Assembly: GCA_018907035.1 (NCBI GenBank)
Contig: JACCIC010000063.1
Coordinates: 1,249,001-1,313,000 of the forward strand
Length of the DNA: 64,000 nucleotides
DNA from: Sycobia sp. Sy_11
Taxonomy: Eukaryota; Arthropoda; Insecta; Hymenoptera; Epichrysomallidae
Direction of reading: 5' to 3'
The position numbers were made by a program, and so were the translations under genes. A model generated the notes under the pieces. That model searched no databases. It had not been told where the DNA came from and saw only the letters and a list, made by a program, of their open reading frames with translations. Within the stretch, counting starts at the first letter, position 1. Each line of letters begins with the position of its first letter. Below are positions 13,479-28,192 of the stretch, piece by piece.

Positions 13479-15879
13479 CTCTGTAATCTGTAATATGATT
13501 ATTGTGTTTAAATGATTCATTCATTGTAATTAGCCGAATGGAAAGAAAGAATCCGAAAGAACCATTTAAGCCGCTAGACAGTTAAATAAGCCAATCATTT
13601 TACACGTACATTTTACTTACAATCACTTTTTTATTATTATTAATTATTGTACTTTTTTTATTACACAACGTTTTGTACGTTACTTTACACTTATAGAAGG
13701 ACTTTTGTCGGTTAGCAATACGGAATCTGTCTCTGTACATTGTTTTTCTATTGCGACTATTAAAAGTAATTAAAAAAATTATTTTTCTGTTTTATTATTG
13801 ATGTGTCCACATTATGAACGCTCAATACGTCCAATACATCCATCCAACAGTCCACCTAATAATAATAATGATAAACTAATATAACTAACCAATTGTGATT
13901 ATGTGACTAACCAATTGTGAAAATGTCTAATTCATATTAAACTTTAACGAATTGAAACTGTGTCTTAAAAAGTATTAATAAAAATCTAGGTATTAAATAA
14001 ATTCAAATGCTCGTAAAGATATTTATTAATAAATAACACATTTTTACAAAATTTCGAATAAACTTCGTACAGATAATCATAAAAAGTAGAAAAAATAATT
14101 GATATATGCCTAAAATTTACGATTGCTATGTTTCGGGAAAATTAATTGATCATAATTTTAATAGCATACTACATATGTATCATCTTTATATTTTGAATTA
14201 GACATTAGTTAGTAATAACGAAACTAACTAATTTCTGCTGTCTAAATTAATTTTATTATGTTGTTTAGCAATTTCTTGGATAGATCGATCGAGTTCTTTC
14301 CAATCACTGCAAAAATCATTTCATAAGAATATTAAAATTAAGAATAGATCAGAAGTATTATGATATTAAATTTTTGCATAAATAAATAAAATATTGTTTT
14401 AGGATTTTGTACTATTCTTTACTATTTCAATATTACAAAATTAAAAATAACATCTTTTGCAAAAATATTTTAAAAGTGTATAAGTTCATTTTTACGTAGT
14501 ATAAATTGAAACTAATTTGATCAAATAGTGGTACATTATTATTTATAGCTCTAGTGCAACTACTATTATTTTGTAGCGCAATTTCTATGCTACAGTTTAT
14601 ATCCATTTTCTATCCTTTTTTTAAATTAATAAAAATAACCAAGGCATTATTTACATTATTTTTCTCAAGAAATCTATTTTTCATACAAATGAAATTTTAT
14701 ACAGTGATTAAAATGAGCAAAAGGAAAAGATCTTAGTAAAATTAATATTTTATAACTGTACTAAAGATTCAGACTAATATCAAAAGAAAAGTGCAATAAC
14801 ACATGTAATTTATTATTTTACATACCAACAATTTATTATTTTATATATCAACAATTTCTTTCGAAAACTTCGTTATGCTTAGTCTAAATGATAAATAATT
14901 TAAAAATATATTATTCTTTTACTTTTAAGTTTTGTACTTTATTTAATTGTCATTTTTTATATAATTGAAAATATTTCTAAATGAATTTGATTATTCGTGT
15001 ATTTACATTTTTTCTTTTAATTTCACCGTTTTTCATTATGAAATCAATTTTAATATCTTCAATGTTTACACACACAAACAGAGCTTAAATGTTCTGTCAT
15101 TTCTATTTCTTATGATATTTATCATTGTTGAAGCAAAATGGTATAACTCAAAAATATCTATATGAAGACGAATTTTGTAAGAGCAACTTTAAGTATGAAG
15201 ATTTTTATTAAGACTGAAGAAGTTATTAGAGTAATTAAGAAAATGTTAATTAATTTTTTAAGCAAACGCGTTTCTCAAAATATTTTTATAAAATCGTAAA
15301 AATACTCTACAAATAAAATTAATTGGATTTACATAGAGAAATTAAATGATAATTTCATGCTTTATCTTAATCGTTGAACCTTCGTGCTTGCTAAAAAATT
15401 TCTGAAAAATAGAAAGTTTCATATTTAGAAATATATATTCAAAGGTTCGAAGACTAAATGTTTATTGGCATTTTTGACTTTTATGGAAACTTTAAGAGTT
15501 ATATATTAGTTTTACAGTGATCGTTACTCCTAAATCACATAAGTTTCCCTAAAGCGCCATTAAAAATAATGTATACAATTCAAAAACGTACAAATAACCT
15601 TTAAATTATCTTTGAAATAAATATTAGAGTCAAGTTCAAGGTCGCCATTAAGTTTAACTCTTAAAGTTGCTTTTCCAATTTCAGGTCGTTAACTTCCAGA
15701 AAATGTAGGCCATGCCAACGTTTGGTCTATATACTTTCAATTTTACAAGTCACGTACATAATCAAGAAATTACACTCTCATAGAAGGGAGAGTGTTTTAA
15801 TTCACCTTTGTTTACTTCGTCTACTTAAATCGAAAGGCCTGGGATTGATAGTTCCGGTACCCGTCAAGAAGAATAAGCA

Positions 15880-16560
15880 CGCACAAGAAATGTGTACATA
15901 TGTGTGTGTGTGTGTGTATATAAATATAGTGAGAGAGGGGGGGAGAGTAGGCGAGACGGAACGCGCGAGTAATATAGCTGCCGCGGTCATTACACTTAGA
16001 TACGCGGGCGGCTTTCTCCCGCGCCGGCTCCGAAATTCAGACTGCGTCACGATTTTTTCCTCTATTACTATATACATATACATATACATATATACATATA
16101 TATATATGTGTGTGTATGTATATATATATACGAAATGCCAGAAAATAAAAAAAGTGCACAAAGCCAATGAGGTGCGCAGAGGTGGTGAATAATACGTGTA
16201 TATATGTACACATATATATAAGTGTGTGTAGGGGGAGGGGGAACTGGAGCAGCTTAAACGCGCCGCTGACCGAGGAAACGGCAACGAACGCGAGCGGGCG
16301 CGCGCAAGACTGTGCTTTCTTTCGTCTTTTCCACTCGGCGCAGATTTAATTGTCATTCGCATTGCGGACTGTCAGCTCCGCGCGCATGCATTTATGCATG
16401 CTTTACACGCGCGAGACCGCGGGCGCGCGCGCGCGAGTAAGGTCCATTCGTTTTGCACCGACCCACGCCGAGCTGCGAAGATCTTTTACCGGCGTTCGAA
16501 TAAGTAAATCGTCGCCCGGCATATATTATTCGCTATTCACCCGCGTGCACATAGCCGCGC
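15880..16560. promoter_or_regulatory. GC-rich island 1 (possible regulatory element)
   Basis: A sharp rise in GC and CpG content against AT-rich flanks, with (TG)n and (TATA)n runs inside and CG-rich words such as gcgggcgcgcgc near 16,420. Open frames on both strands result from composition. There is no splice-compatible coding exon. Function is unknown; an enhancer or distal promoter is an inference. Confidence 0.3.
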
Positions 16561-18389
16561 ACTAGCTTGAGGATTTCTATTCCTTTGTTTTCCAATATCG
16601 CGGCGGAGCTTTTACTTTCGCTTTTTTCTGCGCTCTCTGACATTATTTTGCATTGTAACCTCCCAAGTAATGAATGTTGGATTAAAAGAAAGCGATTTTG
16701 TGAAAACTTTTCTTCATACATACATAGACACAGTACTTAACAGCAAAGAAAAATATTGCGCCATTTCGTCAAGCTTTTTATTATATTTTAAAAGCTGTAT
16801 TTGATAATCTCTCTGTACGCGCTTTCATTGCAATTCAGAAAATGTTAATTATAGTTTAACCTGTGTTTTTAATTGATATATTTTATTATATCAATCACAA
16901 ACCATATTGTATAATGAATTATTTGAATTTTTAATTTAATCTTAAACGTGTAACTAATCTTGTTTTAAGCACCTAATTGGTATGATGTGAAAAAAAATTC
17001 TTTAAATATTTAATGTAAATTACATATAATTCAGAAAATTTTAATGGAAAAGTAGATAAAAATGGTAAAAAATTTATATAATTAATGTTCTGAAAATTAA
17101 TTTTTAGCCATTTTTAATACTCAAAAGACTTGAGCGAAAATGGCCTAACAATACTGATCAGTTTGCTACAATTAGAAATGAAAAATAGAAAAAGATTTTA
17201 ATCTAGTTAAAAGATTTTAACTAATGACTTTGAATAATATAAGAAAATATGATCGTCAAATTAATTTGTAAATGATAACAGTGAAGATTTTAATAACTGC
17301 TTATTCGCCAACAATTAAAGAACTCATTGTATAGGTTATGAATTGCTAAAAGTGTTTAATAACTGTCCTTTTTACTATAAAAAACTGGTTAATACTTGAT
17401 ATAAATATTTTTTAGTTTTTTTAACGAGAATATTTATCAATATTATTCATCTTGATTTACAATCAAATAATTCAAATTAACTTGATGCAATACTTGTGAT
17501 TCTTTTTCATATCGATTTATATATATGCAACAGCTTATTAGAATCTAGTAAGTATGTACTTGTTTTATTTATTATCATTAATGCAGTCGAAATAAATCAA
17601 GGGATGACACCACCGCAGACAATAAAAGATCAAAATTGCAGAATTTCCTAGACAATTATGACTAAGGCGGTAAAGTTTCCCTTGAAAGGGTTTATTGATT
17701 ATATAATAAAATAGAAAAATTATTTTAAAGGACAGAATGGCAAGCTGCTGCATTAGCTCTTTTTGAATAAAAAAAGGGCCGCATTCATTGGAATTGACGA
17801 AACCTAAAATAAAAAATAGTTGTTCATTTACGTATTTCTGTTTATTATTATGATGTTGTTTTTGCTGTTCTTGTTGATGTTTTGTTGTTGTTGTTATTGT
17901 TAGATATTGAACTTGTATTATGTTGAAGCATTCTTTAAGCCAAAAAAATCAATCGATTATTTAAAAATCGTACTGTAGAATTTCCTTGAAGAATTGAATG
18001 GATTTTGATTATAAAGTAAATTTTATATAAGATCTAATTTCTAAAGACTGTGCGAAGGTTGAAGTTCTTATTAATTATATGATAATGTTTGTTTTAGTAA
18101 ATGAATAGAGCTACAACATGAAATCTGAAGAAAGTTAATTTATGTAACGATGAATAATTTGTAAATTAAATTTATTAGCGATTAAATAGAAATAATATTG
18201 GTTGGTGAAAAGCCATTGATTAAAAACTATTGGAGCTTTTAGAAAAAACGCTCTAGTTCACCGTAAGAAAGTTGTAAACGTCTACTAGGAAATTATCTAT
18301 ACACAGGTTTTTGCTAATTCTCACGCTAATACATTCAGTCGACTGAATGACCAGTTCAGTAGATTCTAACGGATATAAAAATGTAGATA

Positions 18390-18960
18390 GCGTATGAAAA
18401 AGAGCTCATTTGCAAGAGAGCGATTATTAAAATCCGGCGTTTACGCGAAGGTCGACATGCGATCGCGGAGGCGAATTATAAGAGCAAGCCGAAGCTACGG
18501 CACGCCCAATCTTCAGAATTTGCCATCCCGTAGAACGCGATTTGAAACAAAGTAATGCAGTGACATTAACGTTTCTCTTTTCCGCCAAAAAGTCGAGAAA
18601 TTATTATTATTAGATTTTTTCCACGCCGAGCCCCCTTTTTGTCCGCTCGCAAGCCGAGCGCGAACCTCTTTCGAATGTTTGCCTCCGCGTGCGCACTCGT
18701 TCGCTTATTTTCTTTGCACGAGCGCAATAATTCGCTCATCCGATTTCGCAGTTACTTTCTAAAAATTGGCTAAGCCGCGCTCGCGACTATTTGTCAGGTT
18801 GCTCGGTTTGTATAAGTTATTGCTATTGTGGAATGCGCAAAAAGTAGCCTGCAGATGTCGCTGAACTTGTTGGATGGCGAGCGGTACGTGACTTAATTCC
18901 AGTTCTCGCGGCAAAAAACTCTTTTCCCATAAAGATGCTAGGGCAATTTTTAAACATTCC
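18390..18960. promoter_or_regulatory. GC-rich island 2 (possible regulatory element)
   Basis: About 570 bases of mixed GC-rich sequence with frequent CG dinucleotides (for example cgaaggtcgacatgcgatcg) and an octamer-like atttgcaa at its left edge. No coding exon is visible. Confidence 0.3.
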
Positions 18961-20379
18961 CGCAGCGAGCTGCGCGCGTCAAAGTTTACGAGTAGTTTAG
19001 ATACCTAGCAAGAATATATATCTCATTCGAATCCTGTCCATAAATATTAGAAAATATAGTATAGGTAAACTGTCGATTATAAAATTACCGGAACAAAATT
19101 TTTGTTTAAAAGAGAAATTTTTAGCTTAAACATCTCAGGCAATAGCAGCAGTGAAAAAGTTTCGCAAAAAATATTCGCAGCTGTCAACTGTATCGAGCTG
19201 CTTCGTCGTATAGATTTTAATTAAAAAATAATCATAAACCCATTGTAGCAGATCGGCGAAAACTTATACTATTGTTGGTTTTCCAATCTTAATATTTTTT
19301 ATATTCGTTAGCCTTTTTTAGAACGGAATAGCTTTTTGCAGTGTATTTTTTCTGCTTTACTCATATATGATGTTAGAATTGCAAATTGTAAAGTAATGTG
19401 TCTATTACATTACAACATAACTGGGCTCTTACATTTTAATACATAAATTAGTTCTACTAGATATTTGTATGGCAGTTGTAAAATGGAAATGTATTTGTAG
19501 AGCAAGTATTAACTGTAATTTTTACGAAAATAACTAATTTACAAACTGATAATAAATGATTTTCCATAGAGTGCCGTACCTACGAAAGAAATATACTTTA
19601 AAAGGGCAATTTATAGAATCAGGGAGAGTATGTTCGAAAGGTAAACATGCAAATATTTCCATTATTTATTATTATTATATGAAATGCCTTTGACCGCCAT
19701 TTCGATTGGTGATTGAAAAAATACCACTGATTTAAATTTTATTCATAATTAGGTATAGTATAGCTATTTCGCATCATACAGATTTATTGTGACTACGGAT
19801 CTTTTTTGACGCTTAATTCGTCATTTTGAAGGCACTATTGAATTTTTGAGTTTCGAAACCATGTAAGTTCATAGACAAAATTAATATATGAACTCTATGG
19901 TGGAACGTCTCATTCATTCAGCGAGAACGAATTTAAAAAGAATTGAAAAAATACATTAAAAAAATCAGCTGAAAAGCGTACTTTGTATGTTCCCAATGAA
20001 CGGAGCGAAGACGAAGAATGGCAATGCTTAAAACCCAATACAAGTTTTTTCCCGATTTAGACATTAACGGGTTCAGAACGAAAACAAACAGATAAAAACG
20101 ACACTTGCATCACACGGTGATTTGTATTGAATGAATTTTTAATAAGAGCAGGCATTATTTACGGGGATCGCTTTCATTCCCATCACTCATCCAAGATCCC
20201 CCCACTGCTCCTATTCCAGGCGTGTATGAAATGCATATGGGCATCGGCTCATTATACTAAAAAAAAGAGGACTGCGCAGCATCCCGTGACTCCCGCGCTC
20301 ACTTTCTCAAATAACTCGAGTCCCCCATAGTGCCAGCAACTACATACACCTATATGCTAAATAAATGCATCGGCTTAAC

Positions 20380-21060
20380 GAGCGCTCCATATATACCTCC
20401 GCACCCCCTCTCCCGCCCCGACGCACAATCTCGTCTCGCTCTTTCGACTTAATGATACCGCGTCGTCGCGCGCGCCCCGCGCTCGCCTCCTTTTAATACG
20501 CGCGGGTTCGCAGCCGATCCCCGATCTGTCCCGTTGGCGCTGTACGGGCCCGGCGTACATCTAGCCGCTCGAGCGGAATCCGCAATAGAAATCTCGATTG
20601 ATCTCGCGCGGTTTCACCTGCACTCGGACCGCTTATAAAAATGGAAAGTGCCCGCGCGCGCGCGCTTGCAAGCATCCACCTTTACATCTATATACCGCGT
20701 ATCGGCGCATAGATCGGGCCGCCCCTTTCGCCGATGTACGTTACGCTGGCGAACGAGCCGTGACCTTGCGTATAGGCACCGCGCGACCGAGAGAGCGAAA
20801 AAGACTTCATTTTCGCGGCCAGGAGAGGCCGAGACGCGACACTGGGCGGGCGGGGAACAACTGGAGCGGGCGGTCTCGCCGGTTGAGCTTTTTCTGCGAG
20901 CAGCTGACCAGCTGATAATTATTGCCGGCCGGACGAGTGCGCGACTGTGTCGCGCGGTTCTTTCATTTGGGCGCGTTCTGTCTTTATTAAGCTTATATGG
21001 GCGCGCGGTCGATGTTGTAAAAAAAGGTGGGAAAAGCTAAGAACTGTGCGCGCCTCTGCA
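20380..21060. promoter_or_regulatory. GC-rich island 3 (possible regulatory element or distal promoter)
   Basis: The most GC-rich intergenic block, with many CG dinucleotides, a TATAAAA at about 20,634 and repeated cgcgcgcg. Several overlapping short open frames occur on both strands, as expected for GC-rich non-coding DNA. It lies about 2 kb upstream of the promoter of the secreted-protein gene and could act on it. Confidence 0.35.
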
Positions 21061-21088
21061 AAGAACTCGATATATATCATAAATCTCT

Positions 21089-21091
<3 letters not shown>

Positions 21092-21177
<86 letters not shown>

Positions 21178-21194
21178 CATACATACATACATAT
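21092..21194. repeat. (CT)n-(TA)n-(CATA)n compound microsatellite
   Basis: About 35 bases of CT run into about 45 bases of TA and then CATA units. It borders the GC-rich island on its right side. Confidence 0.9.
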
Positions 21195-22629
21195 AAATTA
21201 AAAATATAATTGGAGAATTAATGGAGCACATACGGAAGGAAATCGAGGGGGCTAGATGGAAATTGCGTTTGTTTGATTCGATACTCATGATATATGAGAA
21301 TGTATTATAAGAATATTTCTTCCTGTTTGCTATTCAACGTTATTTAAATTTTATTGCTCTATAGAAAATAATATATTGTAAAGAAACGGTTAGGAAAATG
21401 TTAAGCGTCCAACTCGATCGATTTCTTTTGCCGTAAAAAAGTCTACTAATACTTATACTGTAATGATGATCGCTGCGATGGAAATTCAGCTATATACCTA
21501 TCGCAACAAGTTTATGGCCATTTATAAAGAAAAAAAATTATGTATTTTCAGTACGAAGAGTTGTTTTATGAAACTAAAAATGGCAATATATTATAGATTT
21601 ACAGGAACGTGCGTACTCCGTAAGGTGGCAGATAGTAGATCTGCAAAAAACTATCGAAATTTTTATATTTTGTAACTTTTCTTTTTCATTCATTTTATTT
21701 ATCTATTTATTTTTTTATCTTATAATTATCATCTTCGCTACATTGATAATAAACTATGAGCTGTACTTTAAATTTTTACCTTTTTCCTTGTTTTATTGAC
21801 AAGGAATTATGTCAAAAAATCACATAATCTGGCATGAGAAATTTAAAGAAAAATAAATTTCTTGTTAATATACGTTCTTCTTCGCTTATTCTTTTTAATC
21901 TTTCATATGGCTTTTAAAACACAATTTCACCAACGTATGACATTCGTACATTTAGAATAAGTAAATAGGTATAAATTATCTAGAAACCCTTCAGCTGGAG
22001 CTTTCACTGATATGTATAATATTTTCATTTTAAATTTGTATATAAGCGATACTAGCCATGTTTTATAACACTGCCATAAATCGTAAATCAGTGTAAAAAG
22101 TAAGTGAGCATAAAAAAATATTATGCACTAAATTGAATGTAACAGCCATTAATTGACATTTTAGGACTAGCTTAATCAGTTGGGTTGGTTTGCTTGATTC
22201 AGACTTTGATCTATAAAAACTTCAGCGCGCACACAGTCGAACGAAACTTCGCGGAACTTGCTCCCAGCGGCCCCAACGTCAAGTAGCGCTATAAAATCCT
22301 ATAAGCATCGTGAATGCGCTGCATCCGCACCGGACAATACGGAATAAAAAAGAATTTCTCCTCTCGATATAAGACAGCGTATATGTAAGCGAAAGTCATT
22401 ATTGTCTGGAGGATAAATGTGATGAAGAGAAAGAGAATTGACTAGCGTTCTTCTCACACTCCTTACGAAATCGCTCGCACCTTGACTAAAAACATTGTTA
22501 TTGTTCTATATAACTTAGGTATCCGGTTCTTCGATCCGTTTAGAAGACTGAGTGTTATTTTTTCAAAATCCTCTCTATAACATGTACAACGTCTCGAGGC
22601 TTTCCCCGCGCAAGCGCACGCTCATGTAT

Positions 22630-22630
22630 G

Positions 22631-22674
<44 letters not shown>

Positions 22675-22864
22675 AAACCCATCGCACTCGACTCGTAGCA
22701 ACCTCACGTGGTCCTCCTCTCGTATATCCGCCTCCTCTTTCATTGTAATACATCGGCCTATATCTATAATACTCTAATACTCTATATGCCCATCCGATGC
22801 ATGCGGTGCAGGAGCCCGCGCGTCCAGTCGGTATATGTAGAAAGAAATAGTGAGAGAGGAGGAG

Positions 22865-22915
<51 letters not shown>

Positions 22916-22990
22916 GCCCGATGGGCAATGTATGCGCGCGCGGCCATTCGAGAGAGTGTGTGAGATAGAGAGAGAGAGAGAGAGAGAGGG
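22630..22990. repeat. Promoter-proximal (TA)n and (GA)n tracts
   Basis: A TA run at 22630-22648 passes into a GA run to 22674. A second GA tract spans 22869-22912 and a third about 22967-22989. All lie within 400 bases upstream of the TATA box at 23005. In insects GA tracts near promoters are bound by GAGA-type factors; that role here is an inference. Confidence 0.7.
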
Positions 22991-23004
22991 AACGCGCGAA
23001 GGGG

Positions 23005-23040
23005 TATATAATGGTAATGCGCGATATTTAGAAGATCAGT
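23005..23040 (+). promoter_or_regulatory. TATA box and initiator of the secreted-protein gene
   Basis: TATATAAT starts at 23005 and the arthropod initiator TCAGT lies at 23036-23040, placing its A 33 bases downstream of the TATA start, the canonical spacing. The implied 5' UTR is about 129 bases up to the ATG at 23167. Confidence 0.55.
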
Positions 23041-23166
23041 CGATGTCCAGATATATAGCTGTGTATATCTGGATATTAGGAAGGGAAAACTGTTTGTTAG
23101 TTCGCATCGGATAAAAGTGTGGCCTGTGTTTCAAGAGTGCGGAAAGCATCTTGCCGAATCATCATC

Positions 23167-24061
23167 ATGTTTTCGGTGAGACTGTTTTATATACTCATTA
23201 CAATTATAGAATGTGCATAATTAAGTTTCAGGAGAAAAATAATTTATACATATATGATTTGGTTTCCTTTATTTATTTTTTTTTTAATATTTACTTTTCC
23301 GGTTATGTAGTTTCGGTCTTTTTTTAATGTTCTTTTAATTCAAAATAATTTTAAATATTAGGCATGACATGACTCTAGATATATAGTGAACAAAAACTTT
23401 TATTAGAAAAATATACAACAAATAAATGTTATAGTTTTTCAAGTGTTTATTTATTTCATATTTAGCTATATAGCATTTGATTTTGATGGGAATTTTCGGA
23501 TTTAACTATTGGCGATAAGAATGAGATTTTACAAAGAGACCTTTATTAAAAACGATAAAACAAAAAAAGCAACTTTTCATTTACAAATTAGTGTCCAATA
23601 TTGGGCTACGTATAATTTTTTTTAAATAATCATATTTTCGTCGATTTATTGCAATTTAAAAAAAATAATTTTCCTAAATCAGTCTTTTGTAAATCGCTAA
23701 TTAACTTAAAAATTCACTTGTTATAATCAAAAAACCAATATATAACTGTAAAACCTATTTTTGAAGCCAGTGTTTCAATAATTTCAACCAATTCATGAAG
23801 AAATAATGAATCTTTCTTGGAGTAATTGATTTTCCTTAGTTTGAAAAACGTCATTTTGAGAAAAATAATTTTGACTGCCCAAAGCGGATAATGCGGAATA
23901 ATGAGATTCATTAACCACAGATCACAGTGTTTTGCAAATTATTTATTTTACTATGTATGATCAATTACTTAATATATTTATAATATTGAAGTATTCTATA
24001 AGCAAAAAAAATTATTTGAAAATAATGATTGTATCCGTTAGGACAAGTTTTTTTACCAAAT

Positions 24062-24124
<63 letters not shown>

Positions 24125-26553
24125 TTAAAATAAAAAGACAACTAAAAGTATGAATTATATTTATCAATTTTGTATTAAAGAAAAATTTAGAGTTAAAATT
24201 ATAAATAATTAGATGATAATGAAAAAGAACTATAAATTTAAATAAATATTTACTAGAATAATATTAACACATTTTAATAAATTAGGGAAAAAATCTAATA
24301 AATATAATAAAAACATATAACATTTAAATACACTTTGGTTGAACGTGCAGAAAATATTATAATGATTTAATGAAATATTTTTATGAGTAATAATCGAATA
24401 ACTAATTATTTGAATTTAAGAAATATTTCTTCTATATTATATCAGTCAAGAGTGAAAAAATCTGAAATATAGTTAAATCTAAAACCGCATTATATTACTT
24501 ATAAGTAATGTATTATAAATAAATACAATCAATCAGTGATGAAACTACTTTCCTTGTACACCTCTAAGGATATATGAGAATAAAAGTTGAAGCAAAAAAT
24601 TAAAACCCACTAGTGCTCAGTAAAGTATAGTTTTTCAAGTAACAGACATATCAAGTAATGCGTCAATACAAATCATAGCCGCTTAATCGATGTTCAGTAA
24701 TTTAAAAACAAAATCCCACCGTACATTATTACATTAAAATTTTCTTTTGGAAATATAATTCTCTATCCAGAATTAAATCGAAAGCAATTTATTTAGAGGG
24801 AATCTGTACATTTAAAAGCACTGTACTTGTATTACTTTTATTCTTATATCTTAACCATCATTAAGTAGTAATGTAAAGTTGATTTTGTTATAAAAACGTA
24901 ACTTTTATTTCTCACTTTTTGCTTTATATTTAATTCAAGAGACAAAATTCTATTTAGAAAGTTGGACTAAAACTATATGATTGTTTTATTACCAAAAACA
25001 AAAAAACCTAAGCGTAGTAATGTACAAAAGCAAGAATTTTTTATTTAACTTTACGTAATCTCCAGATTGCTTGTAAATTTAATAAAACATTTACGATGCA
25101 TAAAAAACTCATGAACAAAAACATATTTCGGTTAGATTATAATTAATAACGTGATATTTTTAGATCATTTTTTCGGCCCTGTGTGTGGCCGTAATAGCGG
25201 CTGAGTCATCACCGGTCAGCAGTAAGTAAAACAGTTACATTAATTTTAAATGCCATAGCTTTCTAATTCAGAAAAATAATTAGAGTAAGAAGTTCAGTAA
25301 CTGGAAATGATCGGATGTCTCTCGCGTCGAATTTATTCAAGAGCATCCAATTACGGCGGCAATCTCCTGCATAGCCCGCACTACTGAACCTGCCATACGC
25401 ATTGGCCAGCATATAAATTTCTAATAATAAATGGTTTCTAATCGATATTTTGGTATAACTAATTAGCATCTAAGTTTCTTTAATAAAGCCCGATTCAATA
25501 TTATATAATTACTAGATAGTTTTAAATGATAAAACTAGTAATTTGATCAAATATAATGATTCGTAATACAACAGGTAAACCAATTGGATTTTCCATATAA
25601 TTATAAATAAGTATTTGAAAAGAAAGATTCAAACGATACTTTAAATCGTACATAAATTAGCGCAATGTAAATATCTAAGTTATTTCAAACGAAAAATTTA
25701 AATCACCTTGAAATCACCAAAATTTATATTTACGCATCAAGTCCTATATAGGCTGTTAAAAATTTGTTACGTGTATAACATTGCATTGAAAATGATCTTC
25801 CTAAGAAGTTAGTAAATTAATAAATGAATTAATTAATTTACATAATTCAGTGAACATGTAAATTACTACATTATTACATTAATTAGTACATCGACTAATG
25901 TATTGTATTATTAGTAAGATTTATTAACAAATAAATTATTATTATATAAGATTTAGAGTCCGACTATCAATAGAGCTGTAAAATTTTTTTGTTGATTTCA
26001 ATATCCTCTTTAAAAAAATTTGTACAAACGATGCTATATACTTTCTTTGACATTAAATTTACACGTAATTGTACTGGCTATAAAAATTAATTTGAAATCA
26101 ATTTATTAATAATTAATATTTTATTCATAGCATATAAATGTGAACTCAATATTAAAATGATAAATGTTTCTGTCTAAAGTAAATATATTTAATATTATCG
26201 TAGATATTTATTTCAACTTATATAATATTACAGTTCGATTTGTTTAGCTGTTTTCCATTTACACTCACAAAAGTTTATACATCTTAAAAAAATGTTTCAT
26301 ATTATTAAAATATCTTCATTATATTTTTATTAATATGTATTTATATTCTACTACTATAAACTGTAAACGTTCTAAATTAAAATAATCATTGCTTCAGTAG
26401 ATTAATATCAATAAAATATTTTTATTTAAAAAATATTTATCCAAAATATGTAAAATTCAAGTAACATTCAACTGATACATAAAAGTTTCTTTTTCCAATG
26501 TATACTAGTAATTACATATTTCAATATTGTAAATAATTGGTGATTTTAGTTAA

Positions 26554-26601
<48 letters not shown>

Positions 26602-26741
26602 GCTTATTTAAACATTTTAAGAAAGAAATAGAATTAATTTTAACAGCCTTGTTTAACAAAATAATTAACTAAAATCTACTATTATTTAAAATTGTAAAAT
26701 ATGTAATTACTAGTATACATTTATATATATTTTTATAGATC

Positions 26742-26794
<53 letters not shown>

Positions 26795-28139
26795 CCAAGC
26801 AAAAAATATGGCATAAGAAACTGCTATCGAGATACTTGTGGATTTTGCTATTGCTAGACATTTTTTTTCTATATTGTATGCGGCTTGCAACTGTGAAGAA
26901 ATATGCATATAAGAATAATGAACAAACAGATAAAAGTGAAATTGCAGACTTTAACTTCCCATCAATTTTGAAAGTTCCAACTGGTCAGTTATTAGATTTA
27001 AAATCTTTTCAAAAATCGAAGCGATGAAAGTTAATTGACTTTCACGTACTATATTTTCTGCTCGCAGAATAAGTTATATGGGCTCATTTTTGATAAAAAA
27101 TAGCATTCTTAGAAAATGCTGCTATAATTACTTTCTACCTCATCACCTGCAGCAATTTATTAAAATTCTTATAAAAATAATTCTTTTTAAAATTAAATGT
27201 AGTTTCTAAATAATAGCACGGTATTGTATTTGAACACTAGAAATCAGTAGAAAACCATAACCAGTCGATTTACTTTCAATAATTACTATTAAAAACGCTG
27301 CATTTTAATTGTTACCGATCGAAAAGATTCAAATTAGTTCTATACCCTTATTTAAATATTATTATCGTAGATTATAAAAATAATCAATATTACTCCATTC
27401 TAATGTTTTCTTTTTTTGCAAACTGCAACCGTCATCTGCGAAGTTTTGCTTGCGGAGTTGTAGAAAAATATCATTGCTGTTATGGAAATTAACGCTATTC
27501 GAATGGAATTTTTGTTAATCTGTTTGCTTGTTACTTGCTTATTTGCTTGATACTATAATTAGAATGCAAATACAGATATTACAATCCTTTTGATGTCAAG
27601 TCAATAACCGGTTCATGGGCGAAAAGAAGGTCAAGTTCACAACTAATTTTAGAATAAAAATTAAAGAATGTATGCTTATAAACTGAATTTAGTTGAACGA
27701 TTTATGTAAAACAGATGAATTAAAGTAAAAATGAATAATCGGAATCCCAAATAAATTAAAACAGTTCAATTGAACTAATTTTGTATCAACATAATACATA
27801 TTTACGAACGAGTTTTTTTGCCTCGGCATTGCAAAAACTGTTAGATTAAAATAATCTTACGACGAGATAACTGTAAACAAACCAAAAAACAGATGAGAGA
27901 AATTTCTATTCGTATATACTGTTTTTGCTGTTACAACGACAATAATTAGGTTCTTATTATACGGAGCCCCAATAACGAAAATCCGCGAATTACGCTTTCG
28001 ACTCCGAAAAACAAGGTAACGGAAAAATATGGAACTACTTCCACATACATAGGCACGTATCCGAAGAAAGCCCAATGGCCCGAGGGCGTCGACATCCTGG
28101 TGCGCGGGCGAGGTGCCCAACCCACTTTGGGAAAATCGT

Positions 28140-28192
<53 letters not shown>

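Larger units (their letters stand above)
6958..13800 (+). other. Probable long 3' UTR of the receptor gene
   Basis: No coding exon was found here. GC-rich sequence continues to about 7,080, then the region is AT-rich but with more CG-containing words than the introns. A good proximal poly(A) signal at 7595-7600 is followed by GU-rich sequence. A distal one lies at 13473-13478. On the plus strand TGTANATA motifs recur at 7646, 8981, 9415, 10394, 10842, 10851 and 12534, with TGTATATA near 8813, 11278 and 11586. The same frame as the receptor tail is also open from 6958 to a TGA at 7225-7227, but without clear codon bias. The 3' limit is an inference from signal positions. Confidence 0.45.
13800..22200. 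other. Intergenic AT-rich region, no gene seen
   Basis: No multi-exon or conserved coding signal was found on either strand. Open frames here are short, biased by base composition or made of microsatellites. The region is uniformly AT-rich except for three GC-rich islands listed separately. Regulatory DNA or unannotated non-coding transcripts cannot be excluded. Confidence 0.55.

Noticed and set aside
20375..21040. Arg/Ala-rich frames up to 130 residues
   Set aside because: They are open by GC-rich composition, occur on both strands, and lack splice or codon-bias support.
26836..27027. Small secreted peptide (WILLLLDIFFLYC start)
   Set aside because: There is no in-frame ATG before the hydrophobic run; the frame enters from a TA microsatellite within an intron and has no splice-compatible borders in the host gene's phase.
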